Below are positions 6,679-14,594 of a stretch of DNA of 36,195 nt, one piece after another. The DNA is from CALCKU01 sp964534845 (lineage in GTDB: Bacteria > Pseudomonadota > Alphaproteobacteria > Caulobacterales > Maricaulaceae). The notes beneath the pieces are model-generated. The model did no database searches. It was not told the origin of the DNA and saw only the letters and a list, made by a program, of their open reading frames with translations. The translations under genes and the position numbers were made by a program. The stretch covers positions 1 to 36,195 of the forward strand of contig CAZHPV010000021.1 of assembly GCA_964534845.1 (NCBI GenBank). The letters run 5' to 3'. Each line of letters begins with the position of its first letter. Position 1 is the first letter of the stretch.

Positions 6679-8682
6679 TTAATTCAACAAGCCCGCGACC
6701 TGAAAGGCAGACGGCGGTGTGGTGCTTGCTCTGCCAGTGTCCTGACCTGCGGTGTAATTGCGGAACTGATCTTGCTTTCCAGGAGATGTAACGCGCATGG
6801 GGCCACTGGCGAGTCCATTGGAGAAATTACCTTCCAGAGCTGTGCTACCCACAGAGGTATGGATAATCATTAATCCGGTGCCATTCGCCAGACCATTTGC
6901 GGCATGACCGTAATATTCGATAGACGTTCCGTCGCTGGACTGAAGTACGCCAACGCCTGTGCCATTGGCTTTACCACCACTGCACTCGCCCATCCATGTG
7001 CCAGATACGCCGCCATTTTGATCAAATCCGCAACGTGTCGCGATTGTATCAAGCGAGCGTTGCCGCGTTGTATAGAGATTTTGCAGTTTTGACTTTAAGT
7101 CCTCATAGCGAATGGCGGTGATTGTTTCGCTACTGTCGAGCAAATCGACCGTGACATTGGTTTGCTGTTCAAGAGCGGGCACGATAGAGGACAGATAACT
7201 TCGTCCAAGGGCTTCTGAGCGGTTATTTAAAGCTATGGCTTCGCTTGCAGCGGCTATTGCGCCTTGAATAGCCAGATTTGTTAAAATGTTATTGCCGATA
7301 TTGGTTGTTTGGCGCCTGCGGACACAATCCTGAAATTCCTCTTGGGTTCGGCTATTATTACAGGAGGATGATCCGCCTCCATTTGCAATCGCCGCACCCG
7401 CCGCAACAGCTCCTAATATGGCAAAGGCTGTGGCTTGATTTTGTTGACGGGCCAGCTTGCGGCGCTTTTCGATAACCTGATACTCCGCAGATAGCATGTC
7501 GCGCATTTGGACACCCATTTCTCCGTTATGGACACCGTCGAAAATGCGTAAGGATTGTACGGACATATATTTGCGTTCCGCATCTAGGAGACGATCAACA
7601 TATCGTAGCCGCGCTTGATAATCAGCCTCGTCGGAGCCAACAAATGTAAGTGCCGCCAGAGAGGGATCATATTCTGCAATAGCGGCCGCTTTCTGGGCCA
7701 TGACGGCCTTGCGGCTATCGGTTTCATTTATAATACGGATAACATTATCAGCCATGGCATCGGAAAAAACCCGCTCAAGCGGATCAACTGATCCGTCCAC
7801 AGCCGAATTAAGTTGCGACAAGGCGACACCGTCAAGTTTAATTTTCTCAACCGGATAGGCCAGTACAACATTGTCATCCAGACTCGCCCCCAGTTTTTTT
7901 GCGGGCACATTCAGGCGCGTATCTTTGGCGATATAGGAAATAAAATCGAGCTCCGGCGCGGAGGTGTCAAATTGACCGCTTTGCATGGTGGTAAGCGATT
8001 GTTTGATTTCGTCCTGACCTGTCCCGGCGGCATAGGGAATAAGCGGCGTGCTTGCAAATAAAACGCCTTGCGTAGCACTGGCGGCGCGGTGGTCTGTGCG
8101 TACGCTTACCAAGGGTGTTACCAGATCACCGAAGGTCAGTGGTTTTGATCCCATCATTTCTTTTAGATCGGGAAAAGAATAGGTAGTGAAATCTACGCTC
8201 ACGACACTCGGGATTTTTTCGGCTTGTGTAATGGGCTCTGACGTTAGATTGCCATTTGCATCCAGTTTTACCGCATGAGGGGATAGAAGAACGCCGTGCT
8301 CAGGTAGGCGGGCCGCCATTTCTTTATAAAGGGATAGCGCGAAATAATTTGATTTAACAATAACGCTATCGGCGATGCTCTCAATTTCGGCTGCATCTCC
8401 TGCACGTTTATTATTGCCGCCAATCGCAACACTTTCAAAAGCTTTGTAATAGGTATCTTTGGCCTCAGACTCGACAACCGCCGGGTAGCGAATGACTGCC
8501 ATGACTGTGCCTTCCGGGGCTTGGGCAGTCAGCGTTGGGGCCTGTCCGCTAGAGCGCACGAGTGTAGATTGTTTGGACCCAGTTGCTGTTGAGGCGCAGC
8601 CAGCGAGAAGCAGAGCGGTGGTGGCGAGTAGCGCTGATGCATATCTTGATGAGCGTGTGAAAATTTTCGAAGAAATGTTCAT
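6679..8682 (-). CDS. Large lipoprotein with C-terminal MORN-like repeats
   Basis: This is the first gene of the envelope operon. The ATG at 8682 is preceded by GGGGAG at good spacing and gives a 667-residue protein with a lipoprotein signal ending LLLAGC (lipidated Cys29), so an upstream in-frame start at 8742 was rejected. The mature protein is long, has no recognised enzyme domain, and contains a Gly/Ala-rich hydrophobic stretch (around residues 425-440) and a small Cys-containing loop. Near the C-terminus are MORN-like units of the form G.W.GECSGGKANGTG.G.., YYGHAANGLANGTG..I and EGNFSNGLASGP, short beta-hairpin repeats also found in other bacterial envelope proteins. It is probably anchored in the outer membrane facing the periplasm and could be the docking point for the VWA machine downstream. 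Function is not known. Confidence 0.8.
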   Translation of the reverse strand: MNISSKIFTRSSRYASALLATTALLLAGCASTATGSKQSTLVRSSGQAPTLTAQAPEGTVMAVIRYPAVVESEAKDTYYKAFESVAIGGNNKRAGDAAEIESIADSVIVKSNYFALSLYKEMAARLPEHGVLLSPHAVKLDANGNLTSEPITQAEKIPSVVSVDFTTYSFPDLKEMMGSKPLTFGDLVTPLVSVRTDHRAASATQGVLFASTPLIPYAAGTGQDEIKQSLTTMQSGQFDTSAPELDFISYIAKDTRLNVPAKKLGASLDDNVVLAYPVEKIKLDGVALSQLNSAVDGSVDPLERVFSDAMADNVIRIINETDSRKAVMAQKAAAIAEYDPSLAALTFVGSDEADYQARLRYVDRLLDAERKYMSVQSLRIFDGVHNGEMGVQMRDMLSAEYQVIEKRRKLARQQNQATAFAILGAVAAGAAIANGGGSSSCNNSRTQEEFQDCVRRRQTTNIGNNILTNLAIQGAIAAASEAIALNNRSEALGRSYLSSIVPALEQQTNVTVDLLDSSETITAIRYEDLKSKLQNLYTTRQRSLDTIATRCGFDQNGGVSGTWMGECSGGKANGTGVGVLQSSDGTSIEYYGHAANGLANGTGLMIIHTSVGSTALEGNFSNGLASGPMRVTSPGKQDQFRNYTAGQDTGRASTTPPSAFQVAGLLN

Positions 8683-8689
8683 TTTGTAA

Positions 8690-8695
8690 CTCCCC
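8690..8695 (-). promoter_or_regulatory. Ribosome-binding site that fixes the lipoprotein start
   Basis: GGGGAG on the minus strand lies 7 bases before the ATG at 8682. It supports the start that places the lipobox at residue 29, rather than the longer frame opening at 8742. Confidence 0.7.
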
Positions 8696-8927
8696 AAAGG
8701 TGCGTCCGTCACGAATAATATAGTAAAGGCAATATTAACCACATGTGAAGTTGATTATGCAGCCTCTGCGCATATTGTGAACGCCAACAGGCATATATTG
8801 CGGTTTTTTAAGGTAAATTAGGGAAAATATGTAGCTTTTGGAAGATTTGGACACTCTATGGATTAAGAGCCTGTAATCTATTGCTGCCTCATTATACACA
8901 TATAGATGCACTTTCAGGGGATAAAAA

Positions 8928-10274
8928 TTAGTCGGATTGCTCTTCTAACCAGCTTTCTAGCCAGTGAATATTATAGTCTCCGTGTAGAAAATTCTCATTT
9001 TGTACAAGTTCCGTAAAGAGCGGAATTGTCGTATCAATACCAGAAATAACCATCTCACCCAGCGCACGCCTGAGACGCAAAATGGCGCCTTCGCGGGTTT
9101 GTCCAAATACAATAAGCTTGCCGATCAAGCTATCGTAATGTGGTGGTACAGAATAGCCTGCATAAAGTGCACTATCGAGTCGCGTATTCATACCGCCAGG
9201 GGCATGAAAATCTATAACTTTTCCGGGCGAAGGGCGGAATGTTTTTGCGTTTTCAGCATTAATACGACATTCAATAGCATGTCCTCTAAAGACGACGTCT
9301 TTTTGGGTAAAAGAGAGTTTGTCGCCATTTGCGATTTTGATTTGCTCGCGCACGAGGTCAATGCCGGTGATTTCTTCAGTCACCGGATGTTCGACCTGTA
9401 AGCGTGTGTTCATTTCGATAAAGAAAAACTCGCCTTTTTCATATAGAAATTCAATCGTTCCGGCTCCACGATAACCAATTTTCTTAATGGCTTTCGCGAC
9501 AATTTTCCCGATATTATTGCGCTCTTTGGGCGTAAGGGCAGGGGAAGGCGCTTCCTCTAGCACTTTCTGGTTTCGGCGTTGCAAAGAGCAATCCCTTTCT
9601 CCCAAGTGCACAACATTGCCATGTGTGTCGGCGATTATCTGTATCTCTATATGGCGCGGCCCTGTCAGGTAGCGCTCCAGATAAACAGCCCCGTCACCAA
9701 AAGCGGCTTGGGCTTCTTGACGTGCGGCCATAAGCGCTTCGTCAAGCTTGTCGGGTGTTTCGGCCAAACGCATGCCGCGCCCACCACCGCCTGCGGCGGC
9801 CTTTACGAGCAGCGGAAAGCCAACTTTCTTAGCAACTTTTCTAGCGTCTTCGAGTGTTTCTACCCCGCCGTCAGACCCCGGTACAACAGGAATGCCTGCC
9901 TCTGCGACAGTCTGCTTGGCCATTATCTTGTCGCCCATAATATTAATATGGTGGGCCGTAGGGCCAATAAAGGTCATGCCGTGGGCCTCTACAATATCAG
10001 CGAACCGCGCATTTTCTGACAAAAACCCATAACCGGGGTGTACGGCGTCCGCATCCGTGATTTCACACGCGGCAATGATAGCCGGAATGTTAAGATAGCT
10101 TTCGCTTGCGGGTGCTGGCCCGATACAAACGGATTCATCAGCTAACCTGACATGCATTGCACTGGCATCTGCTTCAGAATGGATGGCGACAGTGGCTATA
10201 CCCATTTCTTTACAGGCTCGGTGAATGCGCAGTGCGATTTCACCCCGATTGGCGATGAGAACTTTTTTAAACAT
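8928..10274 (-). CDS. accC: Acetyl-CoA carboxylase, biotin carboxylase subunit
   Basis: AccC is the ATP-dependent enzyme that carboxylates biotin on AccB, the first half of malonyl-CoA formation for fatty acid synthesis, in the cytoplasm. The 448-residue length is standard. Visible landmarks are the N-terminal KVLIANRGEIALRI, HPGYGFLSENARFA, the Gly-rich ATP-grasp loop GGGGRGMR, RDCSLQRRNQKVLEEAPSP, and the catalytic block EMNTRLQVEHPVTE. It begins 9 bases after accB ends, so the two form the usual accBC operon. The stop at 8928 is followed by 245 bases before the next gene on the same strand, and I see no strong terminator there. Nothing is odd; the assignment is secure. Confidence 0.97.
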   Translation of the reverse strand: MFKKVLIANRGEIALRIHRACKEMGIATVAIHSEADASAMHVRLADESVCIGPAPASESYLNIPAIIAACEITDADAVHPGYGFLSENARFADIVEAHGMTFIGPTAHHINIMGDKIMAKQTVAEAGIPVVPGSDGGVETLEDARKVAKKVGFPLLVKAAAGGGGRGMRLAETPDKLDEALMAARQEAQAAFGDGAVYLERYLTGPRHIEIQIIADTHGNVVHLGERDCSLQRRNQKVLEEAPSPALTPKERNNIGKIVAKAIKKIGYRGAGTIEFLYEKGEFFFIEMNTRLQVEHPVTEEITGIDLVREQIKIANGDKLSFTQKDVVFRGHAIECRINAENAKTFRPSPGKVIDFHAPGGMNTRLDSALYAGYSVPPHYDSLIGKLIVFGQTREGAILRLRRALGEMVISGIDTTIPLFTELVQNENFLHGDYNIHWLESWLEEQSD

Positions 10275-10283
10275 GCGCGATAA

Positions 10284-10811
10284 CTAATCGATAACGAAAA
10301 GGGGTTCGCCGAATTCGACGGGTTGGGCATCTTCGACCAAAACCTGCGAGAGAACACCGGATTTTGGCGCTGCAATAGGGTTGAAGGTTTTCATGGCTTC
10401 CACCAGTAATATAGTGTCACCTTCCTTGATGCTATCCCCGGTTTTAAAGAAAGGCGCTGCGTCTGGGCTAGGTCGGATATAGGCCGTTCCAACCATCGGA
10501 CTTTTGACCGTGCCGGGATGGTTAGATATGTCGGATTTCGGCGTTGAGGTTGTTGCTTCAGCGATTGACGCCACCGGTGCGGGGGCTGCGGATTGCATAT
10601 TTACGGGGGCTTGGGGCGCGGAACTGACGCTGACCATATTTGAAATATTGCGAGCGACTTTTATGCGGAGCGTGCCTTTTTCTATTTCGATTTCAGATAA
10701 ATCCGTATCTGTTAGAATTTCGGCCAATTCACGGACGAGCTTCGTTTCACTTGTGCCGCGTTTGGCGTTTTTACCTGATGGTTTTGAAGGTCGTTTGGGT
10801 GTACTCGGCAT
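10284..10811 (-). CDS. accB: Acetyl-CoA carboxylase, biotin carboxyl carrier protein
   Basis: AccB carries the biotin that shuttles carboxyl groups between AccC and the AccAD transferase. The 175-residue protein has a Lys/Arg-rich N-terminus, a short conserved helix region (LVRELAEILTDTDLSEIEIE), a Pro/Ala-rich flexible linker (about 75-100) and a C-terminal biotinyl domain with VEAMKTFNPI, in which the Lys is the biotin attachment site. Thr in place of the more common Met after that Lys is frequent in alphaproteobacteria. The ATG at 10811 has a GAGAG ribosome-binding site. It is the first gene of accBC; aroQ, which often precedes accB, is not present. Confidence 0.96.
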   Translation of the reverse strand: MPSTPKRPSKPSGKNAKRGTSETKLVRELAEILTDTDLSEIEIEKGTLRIKVARNISNMVSVSSAPQAPVNMQSAAPAPVASIAEATTSTPKSDISNHPGTVKSPMVGTAYIRPSPDAAPFFKTGDSIKEGDTILLVEAMKTFNPIAAPKSGVLSQVLVEDAQPVEFGEPLFVID

Positions 10812-11196
10812 TAATGTCTCTCTGTCGCAAATTCGGTGTATAAGATATGATCGAAATTAGGTGTTCAAGGGATGGTCATCTTGAGGCCTATTTTATATCG
10901 GGATATATTGTCCCCTTTACGGCTAAAATATAGTCGCCGTGATAGCGTTATGGGCTGTTACATCCCTCTCTAAAATTTTAAAGGGCGAGCTATATCATAT
11001 ATTTCAAGCTTTAAAAGCTTTTTGACATGATAAAATAGGGTTTGTGTTTTGTTTGGCCTTAACATTTCGCGAGATTTTTGCCTTGCTATAAGGAAATACA
11101 CTTATATGGCTTTTCCCATTGTCTAAGGCTTTTTTTTCGTGTTATCGCAGCGCTGAATATCTGTAAAAATAGCAGATGAATATTGTGTGAGTTGAA
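10812..11196. other. Divergent intergenic region between accB and thiS with palindromes
   Basis: No gene is visible in these 385 bases. They must hold divergent promoters for accBC and thiSG. I see two short palindromes: TATATC-GG-GATATA (10894-10907) and AAGCTTT-A-AAAGCTT (11006-11020). The second is followed directly by TTGACA (11022-11027), a perfect -35-like hexamer that lacks a convincing -10 at 17 bases. TGCTATAAG (11085-11093) resembles an extended -10 toward thiS. The conserved elements of a thiamine pyrophosphate riboswitch were looked for and not found. Confidence 0.5.
10839..10868 (-). promoter_or_regulatory. Possible accB promoter
   Basis: On the minus strand TTGAAC (10863-10868) and CTTATA (10839-10844) are separated by 18 bases, a plausible sigma-70-type promoter about 30 bases before the accB start. 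The match is moderate and alternatives in this AT-rich stretch cannot be excluded. Confidence 0.35.
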
Positions 11197-11400
11197 ATGA
11201 ATTTGGTGGTTAACGGCGATAGTTATAAAGACCTGCCCAAGGCTTTGACAGTGGCGGGCTTGATTAAACATCTCGGCCTACCTGCAACCAAAATAGCGGT
11301 TGAGCGCAATCTGGAAATTGTCTCTAAATCCCAATTTGACCACACTGTTTTAAGCGAAGGCGATACGCTTGAAATCATACATTTTATAGGGGGCGGCTAA
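11197..11400 (+). CDS. thiS: Sulfur carrier protein ThiS
   Basis: ThiS is the small ubiquitin-like sulfur carrier for the thiazole half of thiamine; its C-terminal glycine is adenylated and converted to a thiocarboxylate that gives sulfur to ThiG. The 67-residue length fits. The N-terminus MNLVVNGD and the end EGDTLEIIHFIGGG with the exposed C-terminal Gly-Gly are diagnostic. The ATG at 11197 follows a weak GTGAG-type ribosome-binding site. Its stop overlaps the thiG start by one base, so the two proteins are translationally coupled, matching their need to form a complex. No thiF, thiC or thiE is in the window. Confidence 0.93.
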   Translation: MNLVVNGDSYKDLPKALTVAGLIKHLGLPATKIAVERNLEIVSKSQFDHTVLSEGDTLEIIHFIGGG

Positions 11401-12173
11401 TGACCAATGATCTACTTACCGTGGCAGGAAGAACATTTTCTTCCCGTCTGATTATCGGGACAGGAAAATATAAGGATTATGCGGAAAACGCCGCCGCGCT
11501 GGAGGCGTCCGGGGCGGATATGGTGACGGTTGCGGTGCGGCGGGTCAATATAAGCGATCCTAAAGCGCCTATGTTGGTGGATTTCATTGACCCAAAATCC
11601 GTGACTTACCTTCCCAATACCGCTGGATGTTTTACCGGCGAGGATGCCGTCCGGACGCTAAGGTTGGCACGAGAGGCCGGAGGATGGGATCTTGTCAAAC
11701 TGGAAGTTCTATCAGACCCCAAACATTTATATCCCGATATGGAAGAAACCTTGCGTGCTGCAGAAATGCTTATCAAAGACGGATTTGAGGTGATGGTTTA
11801 TTGTTCTGATGATCCCGTCTTTGCCCGAAAGCTTGAGGAGATGGGATGTTGCGCGGTAATGCCTCTGGGCGCGCCGATCGGGTCAGGACTCGGGATTCAA
11901 AATCCGGTTAATATCCGCCTGATTGTCGAGCAGTCCAGCGTGCCAGTCATTGTCGACGCCGGCGTTGGTACGGCTTCGGATGCCGCCATAGCTATGGAAT
12001 TAGGCTGTGACGGGGTTTTAATGAATACAGCTATTGCCGAAGCAAAGGATCCGATAGCTATGGCACGGGCGATGAAACATGCTGTGATTGCAGGGCGCGA
12101 AGCTTACCTAGCAGGACGTATGCCACGTAAAAAATATGCCGATCCTAGCTCGCCTTTAGCCGGTTTGATTTAG
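11400..12173 (+). CDS. thiG: Thiazole synthase
   Basis: ThiG makes the thiazole phosphate of thiamine from deoxyxylulose phosphate, a glycine-derived imine and the sulfur on ThiS. The 257-residue TIM-barrel protein shows SRLIIGTGKY near the N-terminus, VTVAVRRVN, LPNTAGCFTGEDAVR, the WDLVKLEVLSDPKHLYPD block with the Schiff-base Lys, PLGAPIGSGLGI, and VPVIVDAGVGTASDAAIAMELGCDGVLMNTAIA. All are standard for the family. It directly follows thiS with a TAATG overlap and ends the thi operon. An AT-rich stretch with a T-run (about 12212-12218) follows, but only a 4-5 bp hairpin can be drawn before it, so termination there is uncertain. Confidence 0.97.
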   Translation: MTNDLLTVAGRTFSSRLIIGTGKYKDYAENAAALEASGADMVTVAVRRVNISDPKAPMLVDFIDPKSVTYLPNTAGCFTGEDAVRTLRLAREAGGWDLVKLEVLSDPKHLYPDMEETLRAAEMLIKDGFEVMVYCSDDPVFARKLEEMGCCAVMPLGAPIGSGLGIQNPVNIRLIVEQSSVPVIVDAGVGTASDAAIAMELGCDGVLMNTAIAEAKDPIAMARAMKHAVIAGREAYLAGRMPRKKYADPSSPLAGLI

Positions 12174-12222
12174 TTTTAAACATCCGTGAACCATCGGTTT
12201 CGTTAGGTTGAATTTTTTCCTC

Positions 12223-12250
12223 TTGCAATCTCTTTGGTCGTGGCTATATT
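12223..12250 (+). promoter_or_regulatory. Probable promoter of the lipoprotein pair
   Basis: TTGCAA (12223-12228) and TATATT (12245-12250) are spaced by 16 bases, a good sigma-70-type match. The predicted start of transcription lies about 35 bases before the ATG at 12294. Confidence 0.45.
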
Positions 12251-12293
12251 TTATAGCTATAGATTGAGGGATCTAACAAAAGGGAATAAACTT

Positions 12294-12875
12294 ATGAAAA
12301 ACAACATGAAATTTGCTTGCGCGAGTGTAGTCGCTGTCATACTTAGCGCTTGTGCAACAGTTGAAAATCCAATGACATTAGAGGTCAGAGATCAGTTTTT
12401 TCTGCAGTCTTCCTCTGTAGAGTGGACGTTAACCGAAAAAGAACAACAGGACGAGGATAAAAAGGACTCTTCAGACGATGGTGAGCGGGCGGAAGGCCGT
12501 AAACAGTTAGAAGAAAAGCTGGTCTTTGCAGTAGAAGATTCGTTTAGCAGTTCACCCTCGGGGCCAAATCCAATGGCCTTTAATATTGAGATTGAGCGTT
12601 ATGATCGTGTTGGCGCGGCGGTCGGCAATATTATCGGGGGCTCCAATTTATTGATTGCGGATGTTACGGTTACGGATGTGAATTCCGGTGAAGTCGTTGC
12701 AACTTATAATGATGTGACGGGCTATTATGCGTCGAATTTCGGGATCGCGGGCGCTTTAGTTCAAGCTGCAACTAAACCTGATATACCCGGCCTTATGGCG
12801 ACCTCCTTTGCAAAAACCTTGAAGAAGACGTTTGAGAGCGACAAAGTAAAAGCTGGAAAAGAAGATGATTCTTAA
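12294..12875 (+). CDS. Putative lipoprotein of unknown function
   Basis: An AGGGA ribosome-binding site (12281-12285) selects the ATG at 12294. It gives a 193-residue protein with a lipoprotein signal ending VILSAC (lipidated Cys near residue 19), so the longer frame opening at 12234 was rejected. After a charged, Asp/Glu/Lys-rich segment (about residues 45-75) comes a compact domain including FNIEIERYDRVGAAVGNIIGG, LLIADVTVTDVNSGEVVATY and a C-terminal helix with TSFAKTLKKTFE. The style recalls DUF4410-like envelope lipoproteins (assignment uncertain). The gene overlaps the next one by 11 bases, so the two products probably work together. No strand neighbour suggests a pathway. Confidence 0.75.
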   Translation: MKNNMKFACASVVAVILSACATVENPMTLEVRDQFFLQSSSVEWTLTEKEQQDEDKKDSSDDGERAEGRKQLEEKLVFAVEDSFSSSPSGPNPMAFNIEIERYDRVGAAVGNIIGGSNLLIADVTVTDVNSGEVVATYNDVTGYYASNFGIAGALVQAATKPDIPGLMATSFAKTLKKTFESDKVKAGKEDDS

Positions 12876-13650
12876 ACCGCTGAGGGGCTCTCGCCCCAAG
12901 CTCTGGTTAAAGTCTGGTCTTGGAACTTTTACGGCAGTCGCACTTTTCTGTGTCTGGCCAAGCCAAGCCATGGCTTTGGACGTTGCTGACCTTTCGAAAT
13001 CTGAGAAGGCCTTACACGATTCTTTGACGGTTTCGGGGCGGTATGAACTGCCTAAAGCCCAACCGGCTTTACAAAACAAACTTATAGTGTCCCAGCAAGC
13101 TGATGATAGTAATGAGTTGCACAATTTTGCGGCGAAAACAGTTAAAGCAAGGCCGGATAGTTTCAATCAGGTTTTGCAAATGGCTTTTGGGAAGTCATTG
13201 GCTAATTATGGCTATTTAGATCGTAGTGATACCTCAAATCCATTAGCCGTTGAGTTCGAAATCTCGCAAGCATCATTTGAAGAGCTCGAGGACGGGCTGC
13301 TGGCGTCTGTTATGTTGGATGTGTCTTCCGAGCATCCTTGTTTGAATGCGCAAGCAAATTCAAAGTTTTTAGCCCTGTCTATAAAGGATCAGCAAAAGGG
13401 CCGTAGGGCTTTTGCGGTCATATTGGGAACCGTGGCATCTATAGGCAGCGGTCTTTATTTTATGGATCAGCAACTCGATACAGCGCAAACTTTAAACAAG
13501 CTTGAAACCTACGGCAAAGATCTGGCCGTGGGGGAGGGGTATGCGCCAAAAAGAGGGGATAAAACGGCCAAGAGATATGCTTTGAAAAATGCTATCCGTC
13601 TTTCTATCGCGCGATATGTGACGCTTATTGATGAGCAATGTAAGCAATAG
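12865..13650 (+). CDS. Exported protein of unknown function
   Basis: I do not recognise this 261-residue protein. It has a long signal peptide with a basic N-region and likely cleavage at SQAMA before LDV (about residue 37), and one more hydrophobic segment near residues 175-195 (GRRAFAVILGTVASIGSGLYFM) that could be a membrane anchor. The C-terminal part is basic and ends with an Arg/Lys-rich helix and a Cys-containing tail. The ATG at 12865 lies inside the end of the upstream lipoprotein gene and has GGAAAAGAAG just before it, so translation is coupled. It converges on the Tam41-like gene, only 15 bases away. Location in the envelope is inferred; no activity can be proposed. Confidence 0.7.
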   Translation: MILKPLRGSRPKLWLKSGLGTFTAVALFCVWPSQAMALDVADLSKSEKALHDSLTVSGRYELPKAQPALQNKLIVSQQADDSNELHNFAAKTVKARPDSFNQVLQMAFGKSLANYGYLDRSDTSNPLAVEFEISQASFEELEDGLLASVMLDVSSEHPCLNAQANSKFLALSIKDQQKGRRAFAVILGTVASIGSGLYFMDQQLDTAQTLNKLETYGKDLAVGEGYAPKRGDKTAKRYALKNAIRLSIARYVTLIDEQCKQ

Positions 13651-13661
13651 AGAGCTATAAA

Positions 13662-13678
13662 CGCTTTATTTAAAAGCG
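13662..13678. terminator. Small hairpin between convergent genes
   Basis: CGCTTT-ATTTA-AAAGCG forms a 6-bp stem with a 5-base loop just after the stop of the exported-protein gene and across the stop of the convergent Tam41-like gene. It lacks a strong T-run on either strand, so it is at best a weak bidirectional terminator. Confidence 0.3.
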
Positions 13679-14589
13679 CCTTTACGCCAAAATTTCCACG
13701 CAAGAACCGGAGACCATAGAACGGGATGCCGTTTTTGCGATGGGCTAACGTCAATTGTCACACCGGAGTGGTTATACAGCTTACGCATGACATAGTCTAA
13801 CCCGCCGTCAAAAGTCGCGGCGCTGTTTAATACGCGAATGGCGGTCATGGGTTTGCCTAATACGCGCCGGAAAAACCATCGTGTTTTACAAGAGCGTCTT
13901 TGCGATGCTGTGCTTTCGGGCAGGGAATATAACCCTTTCTGACTTGCCCCAAACAATGCCGTCATTATGTCTTCGTAACGCTCAGAATAACGCCGGACAA
14001 TTTCTTCCGATCTGGCATCAGAGGCTTCGGGTCGTAATTCTGTTTTGTAACTTTCTTTGAACCCGCGTGCCCAGAACTGTGTTGATGAAACGGGGCTATC
14101 AAGAAGGGGCTGCGTTTCCATCGCCATATGGCTGATGGCTTGTTCGCGGGCGACCATAATCCGGTTTTTTACGGCGTCTGAAACAGGAAAAAACAGAGCG
14201 CTGGGTTGAGAAAACCGCCCCCAAACAAGGGAAAGAAAGCTCTTTTTGGAACACCTTTTTTCGAACTCCTCCAAAGAAATTATTGAATATTTACATGTGC
14301 TTAAAGTGTCATTCTGATGTAAAGATTCGGCATAATAAACAGCAGGCGGAATAAGTTTGTTTAATAGGGCTCTAAGGCGTGATTTATGGGTTTTACGGTA
14401 ACTGTCCACGATGACGTAAAAATCCAGCATTTTGTCGGGGTTATCCATATCGCGCAAAGACGAGCCGTAATATAAAAAGGCAAGAACACGGGGGGTGTGC
14501 TTGTCTGAAATCTCTTGGCAGACCTGCGTTACGCGCGTGTTTGGCGGCAGGTTTTCACGCTCTAATATGTCGATGATAGACTGTGGCAT
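13666..14589 (-). CDS. Tam41-like nucleotidyltransferase (possible CDP-diacylglycerol synthase)
   Basis: Tam41 is the mitochondrial peripheral-membrane enzyme that makes CDP-diacylglycerol from phosphatidate and CTP and is unrelated to bacterial CdsA; bacterial relatives exist. This protein shows the matching plan: a nucleotidyltransferase start with YYGSSLRD (41-47), MLDFYVIVD (54-62) supplying the likely metal-binding Asp, a Lys/Arg/His-rich segment, AVYYAE, and KYSIISLEEF (100-109) followed by GRFSQPS (124-130), which corresponds to the Tam41 GRLQKP block. The ATG at 14589 (307 residues) is preferred; an in-frame TTG at 14598, which overlaps the lipid-kinase stop by 4 bases, is possible. 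It follows a diacylglycerol-kinase-family gene, so kinase then cytidylyltransferase would give CDP-diacylglycerol. Fold assignment moderately strong, substrate inferred. Confidence 0.68.
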   Translation of the reverse strand: MPQSIIDILERENLPPNTRVTQVCQEISDKHTPRVLAFLYYGSSLRDMDNPDKMLDFYVIVDSYRKTHKSRLRALLNKLIPPAVYYAESLHQNDTLSTCKYSIISLEEFEKRCSKKSFLSLVWGRFSQPSALFFPVSDAVKNRIMVAREQAISHMAMETQPLLDSPVSSTQFWARGFKESYKTELRPEASDARSEEIVRRYSERYEDIMTALFGASQKGLYSLPESTASQRRSCKTRWFFRRVLGKPMTAIRVLNSAATFDGGLDYVMRKLYNHSGVTIDVSPSQKRHPVLWSPVLAWKFWRKGAFK

Positions 14590-14594
14590 GGCTC

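Noticed and set aside
879..8682. Zorya-type anti-phage defence, because of a MotA-like channel with a membrane partner
   Set aside because: No helicase, nuclease or OmpA-type ZorB domain is present; the partners carry VWA heads and the other genes are envelope proteins.
11030..11196. TPP riboswitch before thiS
   Set aside because: The conserved CUGAGA and ACCUGA-type elements were not found on the plus strand.
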